The notes below the pieces were generated by a model. The model saw only the letters and a list, made by a program, of their open reading frames with translations, made no database searches and was not told the DNA's origin. A program made the translations under genes and the position numbers. Shown piece by piece: positions 34,688-40,615 of a stretch of DNA of 46,085 nucleotides. This DNA comes from a virus. Numbering within the stretch: the first letter of the stretch is position 1; every line of letters starts with the position of its first letter. The stretch is from positions 1-46,085 of IMG/VR virus record IMGVR_UViG_3300037852_000040. One strand, written 5' to 3'.

Positions 34688-34879
34688 TTAATCCCCGCAG
34701 CCATGGCGGTTCGGCCGCAGAGGCCCAAGCCGCCGCGGCAACCGACCACCGGAATGCGCCTCCAATGACGCCCTGGCCTGCGCGCTCGTCATCCCGCGCC
34801 GAGCCGCCTCAACCTCGTCCGCAGCACACCGTTCCAGCATTTCCCGCTGCGCCTGCGATTTGACCTCGATAAGCTTCAT
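34688..34879 (-). CDS. Hypothetical protein, 63 aa
   Basis: The ATG at 34879 is preceded by GGGAGCGGG. Helical: MKLIEVKSQAQREMLERCAA then RRGMTSAQARASLEAHSG. It converges on the methylase gene with a 13-base gap. Upstream of it lie the parS-like palindrome and the IS. No family recognised. Confidence 0.5.
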   Translation of the reverse strand: MKLIEVKSQAQREMLERCAADEVEAARRGMTSAQARASLEAHSGGRLPRRLGPLRPNRHGCGD

Positions 34880-34927
34880 CGCACCCGCTCCCAAATGTTT
34901 TGCAGCCACAATATTTTTGCGCCGCAA

Positions 34928-34943
34928 CATTTCACGTGAAACA
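34928..34943. other. parS: parS-like palindrome, site 1 (degenerate)
   Basis: CATTTCACGTGAAACA differs from the ParB-binding parS consensus TGTTTCACGTGAAACA only at the first two bases. It lies directly before the IS1595-family element, whose 8-bp duplication AAACATTA takes in the right arm of the palindrome. Read on the other strand, the pre-insertion sequence contains TAATGTTTCACGTGAAA, identical over 17 bases to site 2 at 39658-39674. Confidence 0.6.
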
Positions 34944-35016
34944 TTAGGGAATTATATACTTGACTCCATTTCCGATTTGGGCTAGTTTTCGGGCATGAAT
35001 TGAGGGAAAAACGGCC

Positions 35017-35946
35017 ATGTCCAAGTCCACCATTTCGACGTTTGAACTGTTCGCCCTGATCCCCGATGCGGAGACGGCGCGGACCTATTTGGAGGCCCGC
35101 CTGTGGCCGAACGGGGCAACCTGCCCGGTCTGCGGCCTTGGCGAGCGGGTGACGGTTCGGAAGGGCAAGCCCGGCTTCTACCACTGCCAACAGTGCGCAG
35201 AGGACTTTACGGTGCGCACCGGCACGATATTCGAGCGCAGCCATGTCCCGCTGCACAAGTGGGTTTACGCGATGTACCTGCTCGTAACGGCCCGCAAGGG
35301 CATATCCAGCCTGCAACTCGCCAAGGAAATCGGCGTCACCCAAAAGTCGGCTTGGTTCATGTTGCAGCGGCTCCGCGAAGCCTGCGGAAAAGACCTGACT
35401 ATGCTTCAAGGGCTGGTCGAGGTTGATGAAACCTACGTGGGCGGCTTGGAGGCCAACAAGCACGAAGCCGACAAACTGCGCATGGGGCGCGGCCCGGTCG
35501 GCAAGCAGCCCGTTTTGGGCTTGCGGGAAAAGGGCAAAGGTGGTCGCGTCAAGGCGTTCAAGATCGACAGTACCGACGCGGGCACGATCACCGATGTCAT
35601 CGTTCAAAACGTGGCGGTCGGATCGACCCTGCACACTGACGAAGCCCAAGCCTACGGCGAGATCGGCGGCCTGTTCTTCGATCATGCGACGGTCAACCAC
35701 TCGGCTGGCGAATACGTCAAGGACGGCGTTTCGACCAATTCGATTGAGTCCGTTTTCGCGGTTTTGAAGCGCGGCCTGATCGGCGTCTACCATCACGCCA
35801 GCCCCAAGCATATCGGCCGCTACGTTGACGAATTTGCGTTCCGGTTGAACGAGGGCAACGTGGCCCGGCACACCCTGGAACGGCTGGACTCGTTCGTCAG
35901 TCGCGTTGCGGGCAAGCGGCTCACCTATAAGGCGCTGATCGCATGA
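35017..35946 (+). CDS. IS1595-family (ISXO2-like) transposase
   Basis: 309 residues. An N-terminal zinc ribbon CPVCG (36-40) with CQQC (57-60), a helix-turn-helix-like segment (SSLQLAKEIGVTQKSAWFML), then the DDE-type core with VEVDETYVGG (Asp137), LHTDEAQAY (Asp208) and NSIESVFAVLKRG (Asn241/Glu244). Full length for the family and without frameshift, so probably active. It could also act on the short element at 37796 that has the same ends. Confidence 0.93.
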   Translation: MSKSTISTFELFALIPDAETARTYLEARLWPNGATCPVCGLGERVTVRKGKPGFYHCQQCAEDFTVRTGTIFERSHVPLHKWVYAMYLLVTARKGISSLQLAKEIGVTQKSAWFMLQRLREACGKDLTMLQGLVEVDETYVGGLEANKHEADKLRMGRGPVGKQPVLGLREKGKGGRVKAFKIDSTDAGTITDVIVQNVAVGSTLHTDEAQAYGEIGGLFFDHATVNHSAGEYVKDGVSTNSIESVFAVLKRGLIGVYHHASPKHIGRYVDEFAFRLNEGNVARHTLERLDSFVSRVAGKRLTYKALIA

Positions 35947-36074
35947 GCGCGCCAGCGAAGCCCCCAGCGGCGTTAGACGCGATTGCGGACAAGGTTCTCC
36001 GCTACCGTCCCAAGCCCAAAACGAAACCAGCGAAAAGGCGCAAACGCCGTGCCCGCCTATTACAACGAGATTGA
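35943..36074 (+). CDS. Small basic IS passenger protein, 43 aa
   Basis: ATGA overlap with the transposase stop. Product MSAPAKPPAALDAIADKVLR then YRPKPKTKPAKRRKRR is strongly basic. Small ORFs with this SAPAK...YRPKPK pattern follow IS1595 transposases in other rhizobial elements I recall, so it is probably part of the element. It overlaps the start of the methylase. Confidence 0.5.
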   Translation: MSAPAKPPAALDAIADKVLRYRPKPKTKPAKRRKRRARLLQRD

Positions 36075-36921
36075 CCCCCATGCCGCACAGTGGCTCCGCA
36101 ATCTTATCTCCGCTGGTCACATTGCAGCGGGGGACGTTGACGAGCGATCTATCGTTGACGTGCGGCCCGACGACCTTGGCGGATACGAGCAAGCCCATTT
36201 CTTCGCCGGTATCGGCGGATGGTCCTACGCCTTGCGGCTCGCCGGATGGCCCGATGATCGATCGATCTGGACCGGCTCCTGTCCGTGTCAGCCGCTTTCG
36301 AGCGCGGGACAACGCAAGGGCCATGCCGACGAACGACACCTCTGGCCCGCTTTTTACCGCCTCATCGCCGAGTGCGCGCCTGCAATCGTCTTTGGAGAAC
36401 AGGTTGCGAGCAAGGATGGACGTGAATGGCTCGCCGGAGTTCGCGCTGACTTGGAAGCATTGGGATTTACCTGCGGGGCCGCCGATCTGTGCGCTGCGGG
36501 CGTCGGCGCGCCCCATATCCGTCAACGGCTCTATTGGGGTGCCGACGCCGGTAGTACCGAACGGTGGTCGCCGGCCGAAGGGCGGGGCGATGTCGCTCAA
36601 AGGCCAGACGCCAGACGGCAAAAAACGACAGGTCGATCTGGATTTCTTTGTCCGCCGAGCCTTGGCACACCCGACGCCGATGCACGGCGCACAGAACGAG
36701 GCGGCGCACAATGCGATGTCGGGCCAGTGGAAAACGGCCATTGGTCGGATGTCGAATGGGTCGCGGCTGGCGACGAAGGGCAGTTCCGCATTAAACCCGG
36801 CATATCCTTGCTGGCTCATGGGATTCCCGGACGTGTGGGACGGATTCGCGGGTACGGCAACGCGATTGTCCCGCAAGTCGCGTCCGAGTTCGTGAGCGCC
36901 TTCATGGAAAGTCGCCCTTGA
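36049..36921 (+). CDS. C5-cytosine DNA methyltransferase (IS passenger)
   Basis: 290 residues with GTG start preceded by AAAGG. It transfers a methyl group to C5 of cytosine. Motifs: HFFAGIGGW (50-58) for SAM, GSCPCQPLS (77-84) with catalytic Cys80, FGEQVASKDGREWLAGVRAD in place of the usual ENV region, AAGVGAPHIRQRLYW, and a C-terminal GYGNAIVPQVASEF. It lies inside the IS and ends 32 bases before its right end, so it moves with the element. The middle (target-recognition) region is short. A second frame over the same bases also looks protein-like. Confidence 0.85.
   Translation: MPAYYNEIDPHAAQWLRNLISAGHIAAGDVDERSIVDVRPDDLGGYEQAHFFAGIGGWSYALRLAGWPDDRSIWTGSCPCQPLSSAGQRKGHADERHLWPAFYRLIAECAPAIVFGEQVASKDGREWLAGVRADLEALGFTCGAADLCAAGVGAPHIRQRLYWGADAGSTERWSPAEGRGDVAQRPDARRQKTTGRSGFLCPPSLGTPDADARRTERGGAQCDVGPVENGHWSDVEWVAAGDEGQFRIKPGISLLAHGIPGRVGRIRGYGNAIVPQVASEFVSAFMESRP
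36071..36895 (+). CDS. Alternate-frame ORF over the methyltransferase (dual coding?)
   Basis: 274 codons open in another frame of the methylase gene. From about residue 95 it reads SGPLFTASSPSARLQSSLEN, GSPEFALTWKHWDLPAGPP and ICALRAS, then later NPAYPCWLMGFPDVWDGFAG. Segments of this kind appear in many annotated phage proteins of unknown function. Either both frames are used or database entries of this kind are shadows of the methylase gene. I favour the methylase as the real product. Confidence 0.25.
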   Translation: MTPMPHSGSAILSPLVTLQRGTLTSDLSLTCGPTTLADTSKPISSPVSADGPTPCGSPDGPMIDRSGPAPVRVSRFRARDNARAMPTNDTSGPLFTASSPSARLQSSLENRLRARMDVNGSPEFALTWKHWDLPAGPPICALRASARPISVNGSIGVPTPVVPNGGRRPKGGAMSLKGQTPDGKKRQVDLDFFVRRALAHPTPMHGAQNEAAHNAMSGQWKTAIGRMSNGSRLATKGSSALNPAYPCWLMGFPDVWDGFAGTATRLSRKSRPSS

Positions 36922-37041
36922 AATGAGCGAATGGACTCATGTATATAATTCCCAAACATTATAAGCCAGTCACAACTGCTCCACCCCGCCAAGTGATTGT
37001 AGCAGAAAATCTGTGTGCGGCAATTAGGAGCCGACGCAAAC

Positions 37042-37554
37042 TCACGGTTTTTCCCCCCGGTCGCCGCCAGCGAGCTCGACCGGGACGGTCGCGTCATGCT
37101 CTATCATGGGCGTTGTGACAGGCTGTCGCTCGACTGACTGTCCCGGCTGCACCACGTTGACGATGCGAATAGTCACGCCAGGCGTGGCGTTTGCTGCCGA
37201 TCCGCGCTGCTGGGCCGCATCCTCGGTGACAAACCACATGGCCGCGTCGAGCGCCGGCTTGTTCTCGGCTGCGTCGCGGATTGTCTTGATGCGCTTGATA
37301 CTTGCTGGCCCCTCGCTCGTTCGAAGTACCTGCATTTCACGTTTCAGGTATGCGACAACCGGTGGCTTGGCGAGCGCATAACGCATTGCCTGGGAAGTTA
37401 ATCCCACCTTTTGTGCTGCTTCATCGAATGGCAGTGCATCCCAGACCATGAGATCGACAGCGCGGCGGACTTTTGCAGTGAGGCCAGCGCGTTCGATGCG
37501 CGTGGTGGGCCGGTTGCTGATTGGCTTCTCGTTGAGGATTGCCGCGTCGGACAT
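37042..37554 (-). CDS. HTH protein, possible terminase small subunit
   Basis: 170 residues. ARTY-type N-terminus, then RRAVDLMVWDALPFDEAAQK VGLTSQAMRYALAKP, a helix-turn-helix, followed by YLKREMQVLRTSEGPASIKR and IKTIRDAAEN-type helices. This order (HTH, LR-SEGP, RI-IRDAAEN) is common in small terminase-like proteins of alphaproteobacterial phages and would recognise the packaging site. It is 5.4 kb away from terL, which leaves doubt. A transcriptional regulator is the alternative. Confidence 0.5.
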   Translation of the reverse strand: MSDAAILNEKPISNRPTTRIERAGLTAKVRRAVDLMVWDALPFDEAAQKVGLTSQAMRYALAKPPVVAYLKREMQVLRTSEGPASIKRIKTIRDAAENKPALDAAMWFVTEDAAQQRGSAANATPGVTIRIVNVVQPGQSVERQPVTTPMIEHDATVPVELAGGDRGEKP

Positions 37555-37795
37555 GCTGTTGGCTTCGCTGTCCTTGGCTATCGCCTGCGGACTGGTCCTC
37601 GTTCGGCTGATCGCCTCACTGCGGGTTGAAAAGAGGGCGGGCGCGATGCGTGACGCGCGATTGGATGCGTCATTTTTGGTTTATTCGGCAACGCACGGCG
37701 ACAAAACCGCATGAAATATGGGCTTTTGTGCTGTGTGAAATAGGTCAGCATTGCTGCTTGATCTCGGCGAGGGTTATTTGCCATATGCAAATTAT
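37555..37795. other. Gene-poor region upstream of the HTH gene
   Basis: 241 bases with no convincing gene. A minus-strand frame 37578-37784 (68 codons) is basic and low in information. AT-richer stretches near 37680-37795 could hold the promoter for the HTH gene on the minus strand and for 38087 on the plus strand. No clear -35/-10 pair seen. Confidence 0.4.
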
Positions 37796-38080
37796 GGGAA
37801 TTATATACTTGAGTCCCGAGGCGCCCAAATAGGAGGCAACAGTGAGCGAGCGAACGGTTTACCGGCACAAAAGGCGAGGCGCCATCTACGAGGTCTTGCA
37901 TGACAACGCATGCTTGGAGTGTTCCGCCGCGCCAGAGTTCGAAAAGATGTTCGATGAGGATCATTTCGTCGTTTATCGGAGCATTCACAGCGCGGCTGTC
38001 TACGTTCGGCCCTACCCGGAGTTTCACGATGGCCGTTTCGAAGCGATCCCCGATCCCAGGGACTCAAGTATATAATTCCC
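37796..38080 (+). mobile_element. Transposase-less IS1595-type cassette with one gene
   Basis: 285 bp with perfect 22-bp inverted ends (GGGAATTATATACTTGAG TCCC, 37796-37817, and its complement at 38059-38080). It is flanked by a perfect 8-bp duplication CAAATTAT (37788-37795 and 38081-38088). The ends match those of the IS at 34947 at 20 of 21 bases on the better side, so that transposase probably mobilises it in trans. It carries only the gene 37842-38075. The right duplication contains the first two bases of the ATG of the downstream gene at 38087. Confidence 0.92.
37842..38075 (+). CDS. DUF1653-like protein carried by the mini-element
   Basis: 77 residues, GTG start with AGGAGG at 37831-37836. 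TVYRHKRRGAIYEVLHDNAC, then DHFVVYRSIHSAAVYVRPYP and EFHDGRFEAI follow the layout of DUF1653-type and related small phage proteins (YRH-KGG-YEVL ... VVY ... VRP--EF-DGRFE). The stop codon lies inside the right inverted repeat, and the ribosome site inside the element, so the gene and its translation signals move as a unit. Function of the family is unknown. Confidence 0.75.
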   Translation: MSERTVYRHKRRGAIYEVLHDNACLECSAAPEFEKMFDEDHFVVYRSIHSAAVYVRPYPEFHDGRFEAIPDPRDSSI

Positions 38081-38086
38081 CAAATT

Positions 38087-38302
38087 ATGGTGCGCCCATG
38101 CCTAGACCCTGACGCGCGTCGTGTTGCGTTATCGTTGTTGGCGCGGGGTCTCGGCAGTCCTGGCGAGATTGCCGACTTGGCCGGCGTATCGCGGCAGGTT
38201 GTTGAGGGTTGGGCGCTGATTGCCGATATGGATTGGCGCCAGATCAAGCGCGCGAGATTGGCAAAGGCGTGGCGCAAGGAATGGGATCGTGTCCGGCCGT
38301 AA
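38087..38302 (+). CDS. Small helix-turn-helix protein, 71 aa
   Basis: ATG at 38087 begins in the right-hand duplication of the mini-element. LLARGLGSPGEIADLAGVSR QVVEGWAL is a helix-turn-helix, followed by a basic helix (RARLAKAWRKEWDRVR). Probably DNA-binding. The insertion has replaced its native upstream sequence, so its expression may be changed. The stop overlaps the next small gene by 14 bases. Confidence 0.6.
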   Translation: MVRPCLDPDARRVALSLLARGLGSPGEIADLAGVSRQVVEGWALIADMDWRQIKRARLAKAWRKEWDRVRP

Positions 38303-38426
38303 TTGGGCAAGAGCGCGCAAGTTGGCAGATGCTGAAAAGCCGCAAGAGGCTTGCGACATCGGCCTATTCAGCGATGACATGGATCAGGTCGAAATGTTCA
38401 TGGAGCCCACAAACGACATGCCGTGA
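38289..38426 (+). CDS. Small hypothetical protein, 45 aa (GTG start)
   Basis: GTG at 38289 with AAGGAA spaced eight bases. Product begins MSGRNWARARKLADAEKPQE and ends acidic. It overlaps the preceding gene and is followed by a strong hairpin. No family recognised. Confidence 0.45.
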   Translation: MSGRNWARARKLADAEKPQEACDIGLFSDDMDQVEMFMEPTNDMP

Positions 38427-38470
38427 CGCGGCTATGCCGCTTCCTTTGGCGGCACTGCGCCGGAACGGCA

Positions 38471-38944
38471 TCAGGCCGGCGAGACGCCAATCTCGCCGGC
38501 CGCTTTACGTCTTGCTTTGCCGCTGGCAAGCCCGGCTTTCCGAGCATGTGTTCTCTTCCTTTTCACCAAATCCCAGCGCTTTTTAGCACCATTTCGGCCT
38601 ATTTTCTGCATGTATCGACGGCTGAACTCGATTTTGATAGCGCCGCTATGCCGAACCTGGGAATTGTTGCGGCCGGCAAGCCGTGCTTCAACCGATGCGA
38701 ATGCTTCCTCGCTGTGCTGCAGCACGCCTTCGACGCCTAAGCCGCCGAGATACCAGAGCAGCGATTTCATCCCCACGCGCCGTTGGCCGCGCGATGAGAA
38801 TATCTTGGCGGAATATCCCTTCGGCGCGCCGGTGAGCTCGTCCAGCGCCTCAAACGAGATATTGCGCCGCTCCCGCCATGTATTGAGCGCCGCGCGCAGC
38901 CCGGCATAATCGTGCCAGGCGATCGGATCGGCATCGGCCGTCAA
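38471..38944 (-). CDS. XRE-like phage regulator
   Basis: 157 residues, TTG start overlapping the preceding stop. Residues 15-70 (LRAALNTWRERRNISFEALD, ELTGAPKGYSAKIF, GMKSLLWYLGGLGVE) form a five-helix XRE/lambda-repressor-type domain. The C-terminal half is strongly basic (RRYMQKIGRNGAKKRWDLVK then RKRTHARKAGLASGKARRK). It may be a repressor of the early plus-strand genes. The last codons also encode one arm of a hairpin. Confidence 0.65.
   Translation of the reverse strand: MTADADPIAWHDYAGLRAALNTWRERRNISFEALDELTGAPKGYSAKIFSSRGQRRVGMKSLLWYLGGLGVEGVLQHSEEAFASVEARLAGRNNSQVRHSGAIKIEFSRRYMQKIGRNGAKKRWDLVKRKRTHARKAGLASGKARRKAAGEIGVSPA
38474..38501 (+). terminator. Strong hairpin between convergent genes
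   Basis: Perfect 11-bp stem GGCCGGCGAGA / TCTCGCCGGCC with a six-base loop, followed on the plus strand by the T-rich GCTTTACGTCTTGCTTTGC. It lies just after the plus-strand small genes and overlaps the last codons of the convergent XRE-like gene. Likely a terminator for the plus-strand transcript. A second stem TGCCGC / GCGGCA at 38435-38454 precedes it. Confidence 0.5.
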
Positions 38945-39066
38945 TGGAAATACCGCCGCGGCGGCGGATCGAACGTATCGTCACCGCGGCTCGAGAACAC
39001 GCACGCCAGCCCGATTCCGCCCCAGACTGCGACCGCAAAGCCGACGATGTAATAAACCGCGCTCAA
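38941..39066 (-). CDS. Small membrane protein, 41 aa (TTG start)
   Basis: TTG at 39066 overlaps the stop of the upstream gene and its own stop overlaps the TTG of the next, both as TTGA. One transmembrane helix (VYYIVGFAVAVWGGIGLACV) and a polar tail with FDPPPRRYFH. Too short to match a family. It could be a small inner-membrane accessory or holin-like protein. Confidence 0.5.
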   Translation of the reverse strand: MSAVYYIVGFAVAVWGGIGLACVFSSRGDDTFDPPPRRYFH

Positions 39067-39248
39067 TGCACTGTCTCCGATTTGAGCACATACCACGGGC
39101 TATAGCGAAAAACCTCGCGGGCCGCCTCGCGAATGCGCCGGTCCGGCTCGTGGCCGAACACGTAGCGCAGATATTTGAAGCACGCCGCCTCGTAGCGCGA
39201 TTGGATGGTCTTGGGGCCAAGTGAGGACGATTTGCTGCCGTAGCTCAT
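39063..39248 (-). CDS. Hypothetical protein, 61 aa
   Basis: ATG at 39248 with GAGAGG twelve bases away. MSYGSKSSSLGPKTIQSRYE then AACFKYLRYVFGHEPDRRIR is helical and basic. Coupled to the small membrane gene. The cassette inserted at 39268 lies 19 bases upstream of its start and may have changed its expression. Function unknown. Confidence 0.55.
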   Translation of the reverse strand: MSYGSKSSSLGPKTIQSRYEAACFKYLRYVFGHEPDRRIREAAREVFRYSPWYVLKSETVH

Positions 39249-39267
39249 TGCCGCCTCTCTAATGTTT

Positions 39268-39657
39268 CATGCTTATCCGGTTTAGACACACAGCCCTACA
39301 TCTTGTGGTTATGTTTCGACGTTTGCACGCGGTTCATTAAATAATCTGCATGGATCATCTGGCCATTCCATGCGATCATGTAGGTTGCCGTGGCGGAAAG
39401 ACTCATAGTCTTCCTCGCCAGAGCCTATAGAGCGGCGCAACATTTCCGTACATCGCAGGCAAACCACGGTCTTGAGATTACGAGTTATGGCCAGATGACC
39501 ACACGCTAGCTCTACGATGCGTCGGGTCTGGTCTTTGCCGAGACGATCCCGATTAAAGCCAGTCGCTATAATGTCGGTTCGCACAATTCGTTCGGGTGGT
39601 GTTTGGATCAACATCTAGTAGGTCTCAGCGTTTGTGTGTGGCAACCGGATAAGCATG
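39268..39657 (-). mobile_element. Mobile single-gene cassette, copy 2 (inverted)
   Basis: 390 bp in reverse orientation, with 15-bp ends CATGCTTATCCGGTT at both termini and a perfect 8-bp target duplication TAATGTTT (39260-39267 and 39658-39665). The left (gene-start) end is identical to copy 3 over 50 bases; the right end is identical to copy 1 over about 40 bases. Cargo is one gene, 39309-39614, different from the cargo of the others. The target is the arm of a parS-like palindrome. Confidence 0.92.
39309..39614 (-). CDS. Cassette cargo: small Cys/His protein, 101 aa
   Basis: Begins MLIQTPPERIVRTDIIATGF; the first codons ATGTTGATC are shared with copy 1 cargo and the ATG follows TAG directly in the cassette end. 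RRIVELACGHLAITRNLKTV VCLRCTEMLRR contains a CGH and CxxC set of the type seen in small zinc-ribbon phage proteins. The C-terminal part is acidic/polar. Function unknown. Confidence 0.65.
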   Translation of the reverse strand: MLIQTPPERIVRTDIIATGFNRDRLGKDQTRRIVELACGHLAITRNLKTVVCLRCTEMLRRSIGSGEEDYESFRHGNLHDRMEWPDDPCRLFNEPRANVET

Positions 39658-39660
39658 TAA

Positions 39661-39676
39661 TGTTTCACGTGAAACA
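39661..39676. other. parS: parS-like palindrome, site 2 (perfect consensus)
   Basis: TGTTTCACGTGAAACA is an exact match to the 16-bp chromosomal parS site bound by ParB in many bacteria. It starts inside the right duplication of cassette copy 2 and ends two bases before the stop codon of the DUF1376 gene. No parA or parB gene is present, so a host ParB would have to bind it. A phage regulator that uses the same palindrome is the alternative. Confidence 0.7.
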
Positions 39677-39677
39677 C

Positions 39678-40181
39678 TCACGGCACCCAACCCTTCGCCC
39701 TCACAATCTCATCGAGGGAGGCAGATGGCGCAAGCGTTTTTTCTTGCTTTCTCGCTGGACCAGCGACCGTAGTTCTAGGCTCAGACTCTAAGGAAGATTC
39801 TATAGGTGATTGTGATTGTGTGTGCATTTGCCGAGCAATTGCCGGGTACGCACCCGTGAATTTTCTGTTTGTTCGTTCCGCACCCTTGAAGCCAGCAACG
39901 GCGCGCTTAGTGCTGATATCATTGGCCTTTTTTAATTCTTCCTCGATGCGTTTATGCTTCCATCCAGGCTGAAACATTCCGGCAATTGCCGAGCAATTGC
40001 TGCGCCACTGGTCACGGTTTAATCGCGAAATCCCGGCAATTGCCGCTTCGCTGTCCGGCAGCTTCCCGTGCTGCCAATAGTGCATGATAAGCAAAAGGTA
40101 GGCGCCGTGCTGAGCTGCCGTCAAATGCTGGGTGTCGGCCAGGTAATCGCCAATATAGAGCGGCATCCAAGCGCGGCTCAT
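39678..40181 (-). CDS. DUF1376 protein, possible replication/primosome factor
   Basis: 167 residues beginning MSRAWMPLYIGDYLADTQHL TAAQHGAYLLLIMHYWQHGK. This start is the defining block of DUF1376, a winged-helix-like domain of phage and prophage replication-region proteins. SRLNRDQWRSNCSAIAGMFQ and a basic tail follow. It probably helps load the host helicase or recognise an origin; the role is inferred from family context. It overlaps the HNH gene by four bases. Confidence 0.75.
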   Translation of the reverse strand: MSRAWMPLYIGDYLADTQHLTAAQHGAYLLLIMHYWQHGKLPDSEAAIAGISRLNRDQWRSNCSAIAGMFQPGWKHKRIEEELKKANDISTKRAVAGFKGAERTNRKFTGAYPAIARQMHTQSQSPIESSLESEPRTTVAGPARKQEKTLAPSASLDEIVRAKGWVP

Positions 40182-40615
40182 TCGGCGGCCTTGTTCGATG
40201 CAATCCACTCCGCCTCGATTTCCCGCCACAAGGCACGATAATCACGTGTCGCCTGTTGCCGGATCGGGCCATTTTCGCCGTTGATCTTGAGCCATCCTAG
40301 CTGTTGCAGCCGAAACCGCTTGGCCGGATCGATCGCATTGAGGATTTCGAGCTCGCGCGAGGGGGACCAGCGCCAGTCGGTCATGTCGCGGTTGCTCTTG
40401 CCGAGATTGCAGCGTCGACAAAGTACCTGAAGATTCGACCAGGCTAGCGAAAGCCGCGGAAAATGCGACCGCGGCTTGATATGGTCAACCTGTAGGGGAT
40501 TATCCGCATCGCCGCGGAAGCCGCAGCATTGGCAATAGCCATTGGCAAGCTTCAACGCCTTGTAGCGAGCCTTGAGCCATTCCGGGCTGTCGTAGAACGG
40601 ATCGCGGCGCTCCAT
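40178..40615 (-). CDS. HNH endonuclease
   Basis: 145 residues. YCQCCGFRGDADNPLQVDHI KPRSHFPRLSLAWSNLQVLC RRCNLGKSN is a classic HNH core with two CxxC zinc pairs. The C-terminal half is helical and charged. In the operon with GcrA-like and DUF1376 genes. It could be a packaging-associated HNH or a genome-editing/anti-competitor nuclease; position away from terL makes packaging less likely. Confidence 0.82.
   Translation of the reverse strand: MERRDPFYDSPEWLKARYKALKLANGYCQCCGFRGDADNPLQVDHIKPRSHFPRLSLAWSNLQVLCRRCNLGKSNRDMTDWRWSPSRELEILNAIDPAKRFRLQQLGWLKINGENGPIRQQATRDYRALWREIEAEWIASNKAAE

Larger units (their letters stand above)
34947..36953 (+). mobile_element. IS1595-family insertion sequence with passenger genes
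   Basis: 2007 bp. The ends match at 19 of 21 bases (GGGAATTATATACTTGAC TCC against GGGAATTATATACATGAG TCC). A perfect 8-bp direct duplication AAACATTA flanks it (34939-34946 and 36954-36961), the size expected for IS1595. It contains the transposase (35017), a small basic ORF (35943) and a C5-cytosine methyltransferase (36049). It is inserted in the right arm of a parS-like palindrome. The intact duplication points to a fairly recent insertion. Confidence 0.93.

Noticed and set aside
35983-36048. Longer N-terminus of the C5 methylase from 35983
   Set aside because: These 22 codons overlap the small basic ORF, lack a ribosome site and do not resemble methylase N-termini; GTG at 36049 follows AAAGG and starts at the family-like PAYYNEIDP.
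37578-37784. Minus-strand frame of 68 codons in the gene-poor region
   Set aside because: Basic, no ribosome site, no family resemblance, and the longer version runs through the mini-element.
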